From positions 310,001 to 374,000 of the forward strand of contig NZ_BMMZ01000002.1 of NCBI RefSeq assembly GCF_014646195.1: a stretch of 64,000 nucleotides of DNA, in the 5' to 3' direction. The notes below the pieces were generated by a model. The model did no database searches and was not told where the DNA came from. It saw only the letters and a list, made by a program, of their open reading frames with translations. The DNA is from Microlunatus endophyticus. GTDB lineage: Bacteria; Actinomycetota; Actinomycetes; Propionibacteriales; Propionibacteriaceae. The translations under genes and the position numbers were made by a program. Below are positions 43,314 through 52,700 of this stretch, in pieces. Positions within the stretch are counted from its first letter, which is position 1; each line of letters starts with the position of its first letter.

Positions 43314-44276
43314 GTGAGTACCCCAAGATTGCTGCTATTGGACACGGCTTCGCTCTATTTCCGCGCATTTTTCGGCGTCCCGGACAGCATGCGTACTCCG
43401 GACGGGCGCCCGATCAATGCCGTACGCGGTCTGCTCGACTTCATCGCCCGGCTGGTGACCGACTACCAACCGACGCATCTGGCCTGTTGCTGGGACAACG
43501 ACTGGCGACCGGCCTGGCGGGTGGCACTGATCCCCAGCTACAAGGCCCATCGCGTCGCGACCGGCGACCAGACCGGCATCGCGGAGATGTCGCACTCGAC
43601 CGCGACCCCGATCGAGGAGTCCCCCGACGACCTGGCGATCCAGGTCCCGATGATCATCGACACCCTGACCGCCCTGGGGTTGGCGATCGTCGGCAAGGAC
43701 GGCTACGAGGCCGACGACGTGATCGGCACCCTGGCGCGGACGGTCGGCATTCCGGTCGACGTGGTGACCGGTGACCGGGACCTGTTCCAGCTGGTCGACG
43801 ACGACCGTCAGATCCGGGTGCTCTACACAGCACGCGGCGTCGGCAAACATGACCGGGTCGACGACGCCTGGCTGCAGAACCGGTTCGGCGTGCCCGCCGC
43901 CGGTTACCGGGACTTCGCCACCCTCAAAGGAGATCCCTCCGACGGACTGCCGGGCGTTGCCGGGGTCGGCGAGAAGACGGCGGCGAATCTGATCACCCGC
44001 TACGGCACTCTGGAAGGGATCATCGAAGCGGTCGCAGCTCCCGCTTCGGCGATCGCGCCCGGCATCAAAGCCAAGCTCAGTGCCGCGATCGACTACCTCG
44101 CCGTCGCCCCCGAGGTGGTCGGGGTGCGCGACGATCTCGACCTCGGCGTCACCCTGGATGATCTTGTCCTGGCGACGACACCTGCCGATCCGGCCCGGTT
44201 CGCCGAGCTGACCGAGTCGCTCAGGCTGGGCGGCAGCTCCGACCGGGTGCTGGCCGCCCTCGACCGCCACCCCTGA
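43314..44276 (+). CDS. 5'-3' exonuclease (PolI exonuclease domain-like, FEN family)
   Basis: This 320-residue stand-alone homolog of the DNA polymerase I 5' nuclease has metal-binding clusters L-L-L-D-T-A-S-L-Y-F-R-A-F, Y-E-A-D-D-V-I-G-T-L-A and T-G-D-R-D-L-F-Q-L-V-D-D, plus the helix-turn-helix D-P-S-D-G-L-P-G-V-A-G-V-G-E-K-T-A. It likely removes RNA primers or flaps together with PolI. Start GTG 43314; the longer open frame upstream is antisense to the Lrp gene. Confidence 0.95.
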   Translation: MSTPRLLLLDTASLYFRAFFGVPDSMRTPDGRPINAVRGLLDFIARLVTDYQPTHLACCWDNDWRPAWRVALIPSYKAHRVATGDQTGIAEMSHSTATPIEESPDDLAIQVPMIIDTLTALGLAIVGKDGYEADDVIGTLARTVGIPVDVVTGDRDLFQLVDDDRQIRVLYTARGVGKHDRVDDAWLQNRFGVPAAGYRDFATLKGDPSDGLPGVAGVGEKTAANLITRYGTLEGIIEAVAAPASAIAPGIKAKLSAAIDYLAVAPEVVGVRDDLDLGVTLDDLVLATTPADPARFAELTESLRLGGSSDRVLAALDRHP

Positions 44277-44295
44277 CCCCGCCCACGCCGAACAG

Positions 44296-44370
44296 TCAAT
44301 TGTTCCCCGATACGCGCGGCGTGTCGCGACCCAAGGAATCCAGGCTTCGGCGACACGCGGCCCAAATTGA
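44296..44370. other. Nested inverted repeats in the exonuclease/TagF-like gap
   Basis: The convergent gap holds an inner pair GCGTGTCG (44319-44326) / CGACACGC (44351-44358) and an outer pair TCAATT (44296-44301) / AATTGA (44365-44370). No T-run follows. It may be a weak terminator or nothing. Confidence 0.35.
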
Positions 44371-44414
44371 TGAGTTTGTGACCCCTCGGCATGAGGGCGA
44401 GGGGAAGGTCGGCG

Positions 44415-45920
44415 TCACAGGAGACTGTGGACCGCGGCGTAGAACGGCTGGTCGTCGCCTGGGTGATCACCCAGGTAGTACCGGGCGGTGGTTGCCCGCT
44501 CGCGCGCCAGCGGGTCGGTCTGAAGTAACTGCTCGAGCAGCTGGGCGGTCAGCAGCGGGTCGCCGAGTGCCTCGTATCGGATCAGGTAGGCGGCCCGGGT
44601 GCTCGGCAGATCGGCCCGGGCGGTGTCCTCAGGTTGTCCGGGCGGCAGGACGACGGCGTACGGCTTGCCGGTGGCGAAGTAGTCGACCAGCACGCTGCCG
44701 ATGTCGGTGATCAGTGCGTCGGAGTTGTCGAAGGCATCGGCGACCGACTCGTCACGATGCTCGACCGCCAGCCTGTGCGGACGCCCGGTCGCCTCGCGGT
44801 CCTTGCGGAGGATCTCGTCGATGGCGGTGATCTCCGACCGCTCGCCGGCGCCGAGCCAGCTGAACGGATGGGCACGGAACCCGACCACCGCCCCGCGGTC
44901 GAGTAGCGCCCTGACGATCGAGGCACCCACAGGCAGCGAGCTCAGTGTGGTCTGGGCGTTGTAACCGCGCCAGGTCGGTGCGAACAGCACCCGCGGCGGC
45001 TGGATCTCCCCGATCGGGCGTACAGCCTTGTCCAGGTCGGCCATCTGCGGGCGGCCGACGATCATGAACTTGTTCTCCGGGATGATCACACCGGCCTGGC
45101 TGTATCGGTCGATCGCGGCCTGACCGGCGACGAAGACCCGGTCGAACATGGCGTGCATCGGGTGCACCGACAATTCCTTGTCGGAGTCGCCGTGGCCCAG
45201 GTAGACGTGGGTCAGGTTGCGGTAGTTCACCAGGGTCGAGTTCTCGGCGATTCCGTTGACGTAGAAGGCGATCCGCAGTCCGGGCACCATGATCGCGTCC
45301 AGGTCGCTGCCGGTCGGCAGCATGATGATCGGGGCGTCGGTGATCATGCGGGTCGGCCGGACCGCGTCCTGGTGTCGGAGCACGATCAGATACCGCAGCC
45401 CGAGTCGCTCGACGATCGGGATCCACATCGTCAGCTGGTACGACGCGTCGTTCCGGCGGCCGGTGTAGATCACGAACCGCGGTCCGTACGCCTCCACAGC
45501 TGTCCGCACGGCGGCCCGCAGCCGCGAGCGGGCCCGCCGCCGGTTGTAGGCCATCGCGATGTTGATCAGCAACCCGAGACCGGCCAGCACCATCACGATG
45601 AAGGCCACCCAACCGGGCAGCCGCCACATCACCACCACCACGATCAGCACGATGACGCCGGCGATGCCCTGGCTGCCCCGTCCGGTCGGCACCGGCAGCG
45701 GGCGCCGATACCCGGGAAGCCGTAACGCCTCCGGGGGCTTCGGGCCGTGGACGGCGCTGATCAGCGGCAGGGCGGCGACGGCGACGGCCGTGCCGATCGC
45801 CGCCAGCAGTCCCAGCACTCCGTGCTCGCGTAGCTGGGCGATCACCACCAGCGCCAGGCCGATCGCGACTGCGATCGGCAGTTGTCCCAGCGCCGACTTC
45901 AGCACCGACCGGAGGTTCAT
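44415..45920 (-). CDS. Membrane-anchored TagF-like (CDP-glycerol glycerophosphotransferase family) protein, single module
   Basis: This 501-residue protein has three to four membrane helices in residues 12-122 and a TagF-like domain (about 140-480). Key positions are H-V-Y-L-G-H-G-D-S-D-K (HGDSDK 243-248, where TagF has HGTPLK), G-R-P-Q, F-A-P-T-W-R-G-Y, F-R-A-H-P (348-352) and A-L-I-T-D-I-G-S-V. The HG...K and RxHP histidines are kept. It probably transfers a polyol phosphate at the membrane, but the variant motif suggests a different acceptor or donor. Its ATG overlaps the stop of the double-module gene (ATGA), so the two are made together. Confidence 0.85.
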   Translation of the reverse strand: MNLRSVLKSALGQLPIAVAIGLALVVIAQLREHGVLGLLAAIGTAVAVAALPLISAVHGPKPPEALRLPGYRRPLPVPTGRGSQGIAGVIVLIVVVVMWRLPGWVAFIVMVLAGLGLLINIAMAYNRRRARSRLRAAVRTAVEAYGPRFVIYTGRRNDASYQLTMWIPIVERLGLRYLIVLRHQDAVRPTRMITDAPIIMLPTGSDLDAIMVPGLRIAFYVNGIAENSTLVNYRNLTHVYLGHGDSDKELSVHPMHAMFDRVFVAGQAAIDRYSQAGVIIPENKFMIVGRPQMADLDKAVRPIGEIQPPRVLFAPTWRGYNAQTTLSSLPVGASIVRALLDRGAVVGFRAHPFSWLGAGERSEITAIDEILRKDREATGRPHRLAVEHRDESVADAFDNSDALITDIGSVLVDYFATGKPYAVVLPPGQPEDTARADLPSTRAAYLIRYEALGDPLLTAQLLEQLLQTDPLARERATTARYYLGDHPGDDQPFYAAVHSLL

Positions 45921-48900
45921 ACCGGCGTGTCCCCCGGCCCGGTCGTCTCGAGCAGCCCGGCACTGGCCCGCAGGAAGCCCTCCGCCGCGCGGTCGTTGGG
46001 CAACTCCCCCAGGTAGTAGCGCCGCATCCGATCCCGTTCAGCCGCCTTCGGATCGGTGCCCAGCAGTCGCCCGAGCACCTCCGGAAGGTCGCTCAGGTCC
46101 TCCGCAACGGGGTAGCCCGCGGCCGCCGCCGGAGCCTCGGCGATCAGTTCGGCCTCGGTCCGGCCAACGGCGACGACCGCGAACGGCTTGGCCGCCGCGA
46201 GGTAGTCAGAGATCACCGCCGACACATCGCAGATCATCGCATCCGAGGCATTGAAACAGTCTTCAACACTCAGTCGGTTCTCCGCCTGTTCACCCCACAG
46301 GTGGTCGGTGCCGGTGCGAGCGCGGTCGGCCGCCAACCGGGCCCCGATCTCGGTGATCATTCGCCGGTCCGCGGCGAACCGATAGTTGAACGGATGGGCG
46401 CGGAAGATCACTCGGGCACCCCGCTCCAGCAGTGCGTCGACCAGTTGCAGCCCGACCGGGAGCGAATACACCCGGCTGTCCGCGTACGGCCCCTGCCAGG
46501 TGGGCGCATACAGAACGGTCGGCCGTTGCACCGATCCGATCGGTGCCGACGCCGGAATGATCGTCTCGGTCTGCGGCCGGCCGACGATCACGAACTTGGC
46601 GGCCGGGATCGTCACCCCGTGCCGGGCATACCGATCGATCCCGGCCTGACCGGCGGTGAATATCTTGTCGTAGATCGCGTGCACCGGGTTGTAGCAGGCC
46701 GGCTTCTCGGAATCGCCGTGGTTCAGCCAGACATGGATCAGCTCACGGCGTTCGATCAAGTGGGTGTTGCGGACGGCGTTGTTCACGTAGTAGGCCAGCC
46801 GCATGCTCGGGACGACGACCTCCTCCAGGCTGCGCAAGGTCGGCCGGAACAGCACCGGAATCCCGGTTCCCCGGGTCAGTCGTACGATCTCGGCCTGCAT
46901 CGGCAGTGCCCGGGTAATGATCACGAACCGGCGGTCGAGCCGGCGGAAATACTCCAGCCACATGCCGACCTGGTACGCCGCCCCGATCCCGGAGCCGAAA
47001 TAGACGCAGAACTGCGGCGCAAATTCCGCCAGCACGGCCGGCACTGCTCGCTCGGCGGACAACGCCGCCGCCAACCGGGTCCTCGCCCGGGCCGTCGCCA
47101 CCGCGACCATGATCAGAACGGCAAGTATCAGCGCGGCGATCACCAACATCGGCCACGTCGCGCCGATGATCATCGCCGGCCAGGCCAGCCAACTGGTCAC
47201 CGCCGCCGTGACCGGCAGCAACCATGGCCGGCGGCTCGATGCCGGCACCTCGAGGCCGGCCAGCCCGGTCGCGATCACACCGGGATAGGACCATCCGGAG
47301 CGGATCGTCGTCTCGGCCGCGATGCCGATGATCATCGGCAGCAGCACCGGGCCGAGCCAGTGCGGCGGGGCGCCGGAGGCTGCCGCCGCGGCGGCAGCCA
47401 GAGCCATGATCATCCGGGCGCCGTCCAGGGGCGGCGGATCGGCCGCAACCCGACGGGTCAACGGCGTCAGCACTGCAACCAGGGCGGCGATCGTCGCGGC
47501 TACCGCACCGAGCAGGACCGCATGGTCGACACCGGCCGCCAACGCCACCACCGCGGCGACGCCGGTGCTCATGGCCCTGGCCAGACTGTCCAGGTTGCGC
47601 CGGACGGTGTCACGGCTGACGGCGGTCGAGCCGTCGTCGGACTCCGCCACCTCGGCGATCCGAGGTGCGGGTGTGTCGCAGGCTTCACGGACCGCGGCGG
47701 TGAAGTGCTCGGCGTAGCCCCCGACCGCGAAATCACCCAGATAGTCGGCACGCACCCGTGTCCGTCCCGTCGCCAGACGATCGCCGGTGATCACCAGCAG
47801 GTCGTCCAGGACCGCCTCGAGCGTGGTCAGCTCGTGATCGATCAGATAGCCGGCGCGGGCGACCGGGTAGTCGACGACGAAGCGGTCGGACGCTAGCTCG
47901 GGCGGCGCCACCATCGCGTACGGCTTGCCGGACTGCAGGAAGTCCGAGACCACGCTGGAAACATCGGAGATCAACACGTCGGCGGCGTTCATACAGCCGA
48001 AGGCGTCCAGATCGGTCTCGGCGGCCGGACCGTAGCAGTGCTGCCGGGAGCTCGACTGCCGGTCGGCGGCGAGCCGCTGCTTGACCCGCTCGATGATCTC
48101 GGTCTCCCCCGGATCGTCGTAGCTGAAGGGATGTGGCCGGAAGATCACCTCGGCGTCACGATCCAGCAGCGCGGCGACGATCGCCTCAGCGCGATCCAGC
48201 GAGGACAGCGCGGTCTCGCTGACGTGCCCCTTCCAGGTCGGCGCGTACAAGATCACCGGCCGGGCGCCGGCGACCCGGGCAGCAAGCCGGTCCGGGTCCG
48301 CCGGCCGGATCACCTCGACCTGCGGCCTGCCGACGATCCGGAACTTCGCCGGATCGATCAGCACGCCGTGCTCGCCATAGCGACGGTTGGCCGCCGGGCC
48401 GGCGGTGAAGATCCGGTCGTACATCGCATGTGTCGGGTTGTAGGACGGCGGCTTGTCCGAGTCGCCGTGCCCCAGGTAGACGTGCGTCAGCTGGTGGTAC
48501 CGGATGAGCGCGCCGTTGCCCGACGATGCGTTCACGTAGAACGCGGCCCGCAGCGATTCGGTCATGATCAGATCCAGGTCGGCCACCGCACGACAGCAGA
48601 CCACCGGGAGATCGGTCAACGCCGCGATCGCCTCGGAGGGCAGCTCGTCGCGGGTCACGATCACGAACGGCCGGCCGGCGCGTCGCAAATACGGAAGCCA
48701 CATCGTCAACTGGTAGGACGCGTCGTCCGGCCGGGCCGTGTAGAGCACGAACTCAGGCGCGTAGCCGGCCATCGCACCCGGTAGCCGGGTCCGGATCCGG
48801 GCTGCGACCTGTCGGCGGGACCGGACCTTCAGGATCACTGCGGCCGACGGCACCGCACCCAGCACCGCCAGCGCCAACGGCACCCAGCCAGGCGCTCCGG

Positions 48901-49495
48901 CGACGGCGGTGGCGCCGACCGCGATGGTCGCGACCTGGCCCAGATGCGCCGGCAGCCAGGCATAGCCGATGCGGGCGGGCAGTACCGGCAGGCCGGGCAG
49001 CCGCACCGCGTACGGCGCCGGCAGACGTAACAGCCGGACCACGAACGGTTCGGCAGCGATCGTCAGCACCAGTCCGGCGGCCGCGATGGTCACCAGGACG
49101 AAGCCGGCCCGGTCGTCGGTGGCGAGATAGCGGCCGGCTCCCAGCAGGACCGCAACACCGACTGCGGCTGTCCGCAGCCCGGGAAACCGCCCCAGCCCGC
49201 CGAAGCCGTTGACGATCCAGAGCCGACGTCCCGCTGCCGCGCTGCGATAGACGGACTCGCGCGGATCGTCTTGGTCGGCAGCTCGCGGGAACCGAGCCGC
49301 GGTTGCCGCCGCCGCGACCGCGAGCGCCACCACTCCGAGCCACCGGGCGGCCCGGGCCGGGCCCGCCGAGCCCAGCATGGCCACCCCAGCCAGGCCGCCC
49401 AGGGCCAGCAGGACCGCGATGGCCAGATCAGCCACCAGCCCGCCGGCGAACCGGCGCAACGCCGTCGGCTGCGGACCGGCTTCGGCGGGGAGCAT
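45917..49495 (-). CDS. Double-module membrane/TagF-like protein (1192 aa)
   Basis: Two complete modules lie in one chain. Module 1 has membrane helices (about 20-225) then a TagF-like domain (240-600) with H-V-Y-L-G-H-G-D-S-D-K (HGDSDK 343-348), F-R-P-H-P (452-456) and L-I-S-D-V-S-S-V. Module 2 has membrane helices (about 640-800) then a second domain (820-1170) with H-V-W-L-N-H-G-D-S-E-K (926-931), F-R-A-H-P (1031-1035) and M-I-C-D-V-S-A-V. Each resembles the 501-aa protein encoded next. Both domains keep the key residues, so both may be active. ATG 49495 is chosen; the upstream in-frame TTG 49528 lies inside a 14-bp repeat array. Confidence 0.85.
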   Translation of the reverse strand: MLPAEAGPQPTALRRFAGGLVADLAIAVLLALGGLAGVAMLGSAGPARAARWLGVVALAVAAAATAARFPRAADQDDPRESVYRSAAAGRRLWIVNGFGGLGRFPGLRTAAVGVAVLLGAGRYLATDDRAGFVLVTIAAAGLVLTIAAEPFVVRLLRLPAPYAVRLPGLPVLPARIGYAWLPAHLGQVATIAVGATAVAGAPGWVPLALAVLGAVPSAAVILKVRSRRQVAARIRTRLPGAMAGYAPEFVLYTARPDDASYQLTMWLPYLRRAGRPFVIVTRDELPSEAIAALTDLPVVCCRAVADLDLIMTESLRAAFYVNASSGNGALIRYHQLTHVYLGHGDSDKPPSYNPTHAMYDRIFTAGPAANRRYGEHGVLIDPAKFRIVGRPQVEVIRPADPDRLAARVAGARPVILYAPTWKGHVSETALSSLDRAEAIVAALLDRDAEVIFRPHPFSYDDPGETEIIERVKQRLAADRQSSSRQHCYGPAAETDLDAFGCMNAADVLISDVSSVVSDFLQSGKPYAMVAPPELASDRFVVDYPVARAGYLIDHELTTLEAVLDDLLVITGDRLATGRTRVRADYLGDFAVGGYAEHFTAAVREACDTPAPRIAEVAESDDGSTAVSRDTVRRNLDSLARAMSTGVAAVVALAAGVDHAVLLGAVAATIAALVAVLTPLTRRVAADPPPLDGARMIMALAAAAAAASGAPPHWLGPVLLPMIIGIAAETTIRSGWSYPGVIATGLAGLEVPASSRRPWLLPVTAAVTSWLAWPAMIIGATWPMLVIAALILAVLIMVAVATARARTRLAAALSAERAVPAVLAEFAPQFCVYFGSGIGAAYQVGMWLEYFRRLDRRFVIITRALPMQAEIVRLTRGTGIPVLFRPTLRSLEEVVVPSMRLAYYVNNAVRNTHLIERRELIHVWLNHGDSEKPACYNPVHAIYDKIFTAGQAGIDRYARHGVTIPAAKFVIVGRPQTETIIPASAPIGSVQRPTVLYAPTWQGPYADSRVYSLPVGLQLVDALLERGARVIFRAHPFNYRFAADRRMITEIGARLAADRARTGTDHLWGEQAENRLSVEDCFNASDAMICDVSAVISDYLAAAKPFAVVAVGRTEAELIAEAPAAAAGYPVAEDLSDLPEVLGRLLGTDPKAAERDRMRRYYLGELPNDRAAEGFLRASAGLLETTGPGDTPV

Positions 49496-49514
49496 GCGGT
49501 GCGGATCTCCTACG

Positions 49515-49598
49515 CTCGGATCGGACAACTCGGGTCAGGCAACTCGGATCGGACAACACGGATCAGACGACTCGGATCAGACGACACGGATCGCGACG
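49515..49598. repeat. 14-bp tandem array x6 upstream of the double-module gene
   Basis: Six 14-bp units from 49515 follow the consensus CWCGGATCRGACRA. Units 1 and 3 are identical, and units 4-6 share CAGACGA or a close variant. The array starts 19 nt before the gene's ATG on the minus strand. Confidence 0.9.
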
Positions 49599-49761
49599 TT
49601 TGAGTGTATTGGCTCGATGACCGCGACGACCGGACCGTCGAGGGCACGGCGTGGATCAGGCTGCGTGCAGGTGCGCCGGTTAGTCTGACCTGCGCCGCTC
49701 ACGGCTGCGGGCTGCAAGGTGAAGGATCATTGACCGGGGATCGCGGAAGGCGAGGGATTCG

Positions 49762-52700
49762 GTGTTGGACAAGGCGCGGACGAGCGCTCGACGGCTGGCA
49801 CACCAGGCGTCGGCACGGATGCCGTCGGTCGCCCAGCGCGGTGTCCGCGAAGGTTGGGGGCGGCTGCGTCCCTACGCCAAACAAGCGTTCTACTCCCGCC
49901 TCGCCTCGCCGTTGGTCAGCATCGTGATCCCCGTGTACAACGTCGAGCGCTATCTGCCGGCCTGTCTGGACAGCGTGCTCTCCCAGTCCTACCGGCATCT
50001 GCAGGTGATCCTGGTCGACGACGGCTCGCCGGACTCCTCGATCGACATCATCCGGGCCTACGCTGCGCGGGACCGGCGCATCACGATCGTGCGCCAGGCC
50101 AATGCCGGACTGGGCGCAGCCCGCAACGTCGGCGCCCGGCATGCCAAGGGCACCTTCCTGATGTTCATGGATTCCGACGACGAGTTACGTCCGGACGCGA
50201 TCAGCACCTACGTCCGCACACTGCGCCGGACCGGTTCGGATTTCGCCGTCGGCTGCTATGACCGGATGTCGTCCCACCAGACCTGGCCGGCCGCCTGGTG
50301 GATCCGGTCGGCCCACCGCTTCTCCCGGCTGGCCACAACCATCGCCGAGTCACCCGACGCGGTCGTCAACGCGGTCGCCTGGAGCAAGGTCTACCGGCGC
50401 AGATTCTGGGAACGCCACGGCTTCGCCTTCCCCGAGGGCGTCCTGTACGAGGACCAGGCGCTGTCTGCCCGCGCGTACGCGAAGGCAGAGAAATTCGACA
50501 TCCTCTCCAAGGTCACCTATGGCTGGCGGGTGCGCGAGGACCGCAGCTCGATCACTCAGCAGGCCACCGCGCTCGCCGATCTGCGGGCGCGGCTGAGGGC
50601 GGCGGAGAATTCGCTGGCCGAGCTGGACGGTCCGGGTCTGGAGCATGTGCGCGACACCCGGCTGGCGCAATATCTCAGCAACGATTTCCCGCTGTCGATC
50701 AAATCGGCCCAGCGTGCCAACGACGAATTCTGGGAATTGCTCACCGACGGACTCCGCCGGCTCACCGAACGGGCCGGCGACGCCGTCTGGGCCGCGGTAT
50801 CGGCACAGCACCGGGTTGCGATCAAACTGGTCACCGAAGGCCACCGCGAGGCGGCGATCGACTACGTGGGTCTCGGCCACAACAACCCCAAGAACATCCC
50901 TCCGCTGGTCGCCGGTGGACACGTCTATCTGCAGACCCCGGCCCGGGAGCTGCTCGGGCTCGGTCCGACGGATCCGCTGCTGGCACTGGCCGACCATCAG
51001 CTGGGCCTGATCACCAGCATCCAGCATGTGGCCTGGGACTGCGATCACCGGCTCCGAGTGGACGGCTGGGCCTATATCGACAACCTCGACCTCAGCCAAG
51101 TCGATCCCGCGGACATCGCCATCTCGCTCGTTGCCCAGGATGCCGAGACCGGTGCCCGGGCCGAGCTGGACGTCACGCTCAGACCTTCGGTGGAAGTCAC
51201 CCGGAGGAGCAAGCACCGGTACGCCAACTACGAGCGCTCCCACTTCGAGGCGGTGTTCGACGTGCCGGCGGCGCTGGCCGGGCCCGCGCCCGACGACCGG
51301 GCCGGCGCCGATCGGCGAATCTCCTGGCAGCTGAATGTGTCGGTGTCGGCCGGCGGTATCACCCGGGCGGGGCTGCTCCGGGCGGTCGAGCCGGGCAGTT
51401 CCGCGAGCCGGCTCGGAGCAGACCTGCTGCCCGACGGACGCCTGGCGACTGCCGTCTATTCCGGCCGCGACGGGCTGCGGGTCCAGGTCAGCCGGCCGCG
51501 GTGCACCGTCACCGACGTGACCGTCAGCGGCCACCGGTTGACTGCGCGGCTCACCGGCCACGGCGGTTTCATCCCGTACGAGGTCCAGCTGGCCCGTACG
51601 GCGACGGTGTTGCAGGGAGCGGTGTCACAGGGAGCGGTGGCGCAGAGGTCGACGGTGTTGTCCGCACCGGTCCAGGCCGGACTCATCGATCTGGTGGTCC
51701 CGGTGAGTTCGCCGCTCCCGGGCGCGACGACCGGCCTGGAACTCACGGTGATCGCATCCGACGGCACCCGGACACTGCCGATCTGGACGCCCGACCCAGC
51801 CAGCACCGGCTCGTCCCAGCAGACTGTGCCGGCGGCCTGGCGGGCGCGCAACGGCGCCCTGACGATCATCGAGCAGCCGACGATGGTGCTGGACGACGCC
51901 GCCGCCGTTGAGGAAGGCCTGCAGCTGACCGGTCGACTGATCGCCGGTCACCCGAGCGGCACCGAGGGCGGGTCCGTCCGCGTCGGCCTGCGGGTACCGC
52001 GACTCTCGACTCAGGTCGAGATCGAGCCGGCCGCGGACGGATCGTTCACCGCGATCGTTCCGACAGTCGCCGACCCCTGGGGTTTTGGGGCGCTTCCGCT
52101 GCCGTCGGGCGACTACGCGGTGACCGCCTCCGTGGTCGAGCATGACAAGGACTTGACTGAGATCTCCGTCCGGATCGGCGACGCCCTCCTGCACCGGCTG
52201 CCCGAGCCCTTCCGGACCAGCCGGCTATCGGGCAGACTGCTGCTCCAGCAGCCGCACCGGCTGGCGATCAGGCTGCAGCCGCCGTTGGCCGACGCCGAGT
52301 CCGGCGCCCGCCAGCAGCAGCGACTCCAGGACCTGCTGGCGGCCCGGCTCCGCGATCCCGCGCATGAGCCCGGGGCGGTGCTGCTGCGGTCTTACTACGG
52401 CGAGATCTGCGGCTGCAATCCGGCGGCGCTGCAGGCGCGGCTGCACAGTCATGGAGCGCCCGGCGGTCCGTACACCAGCTATTTCGCGATCAAGGACTAC
52501 TCGGTGCGCGTGCCGGAGGGTGCGGTGCCGGTGCTCTACGAGAGCGCCGAGTGGTATCGGCTGTTGCACGATGCCGTGCTCTACATGGACAACATGCACC
52601 AGCCGCTCTATCACAAGAAGCCGGCCCACCAGACCCAGATCCAGACCTTCCACGGCTATCCGTTCAAGCAGATGGGCTTGTCGCACTGGGCCATGCAGAA

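Noticed and set aside
49496..49528. N-terminal extension of the double-module protein from TTG 49528
   Set aside because: The TTG lies in unit 1 of the 14-bp array and is a poor start; ATG 49495 is more plausible.
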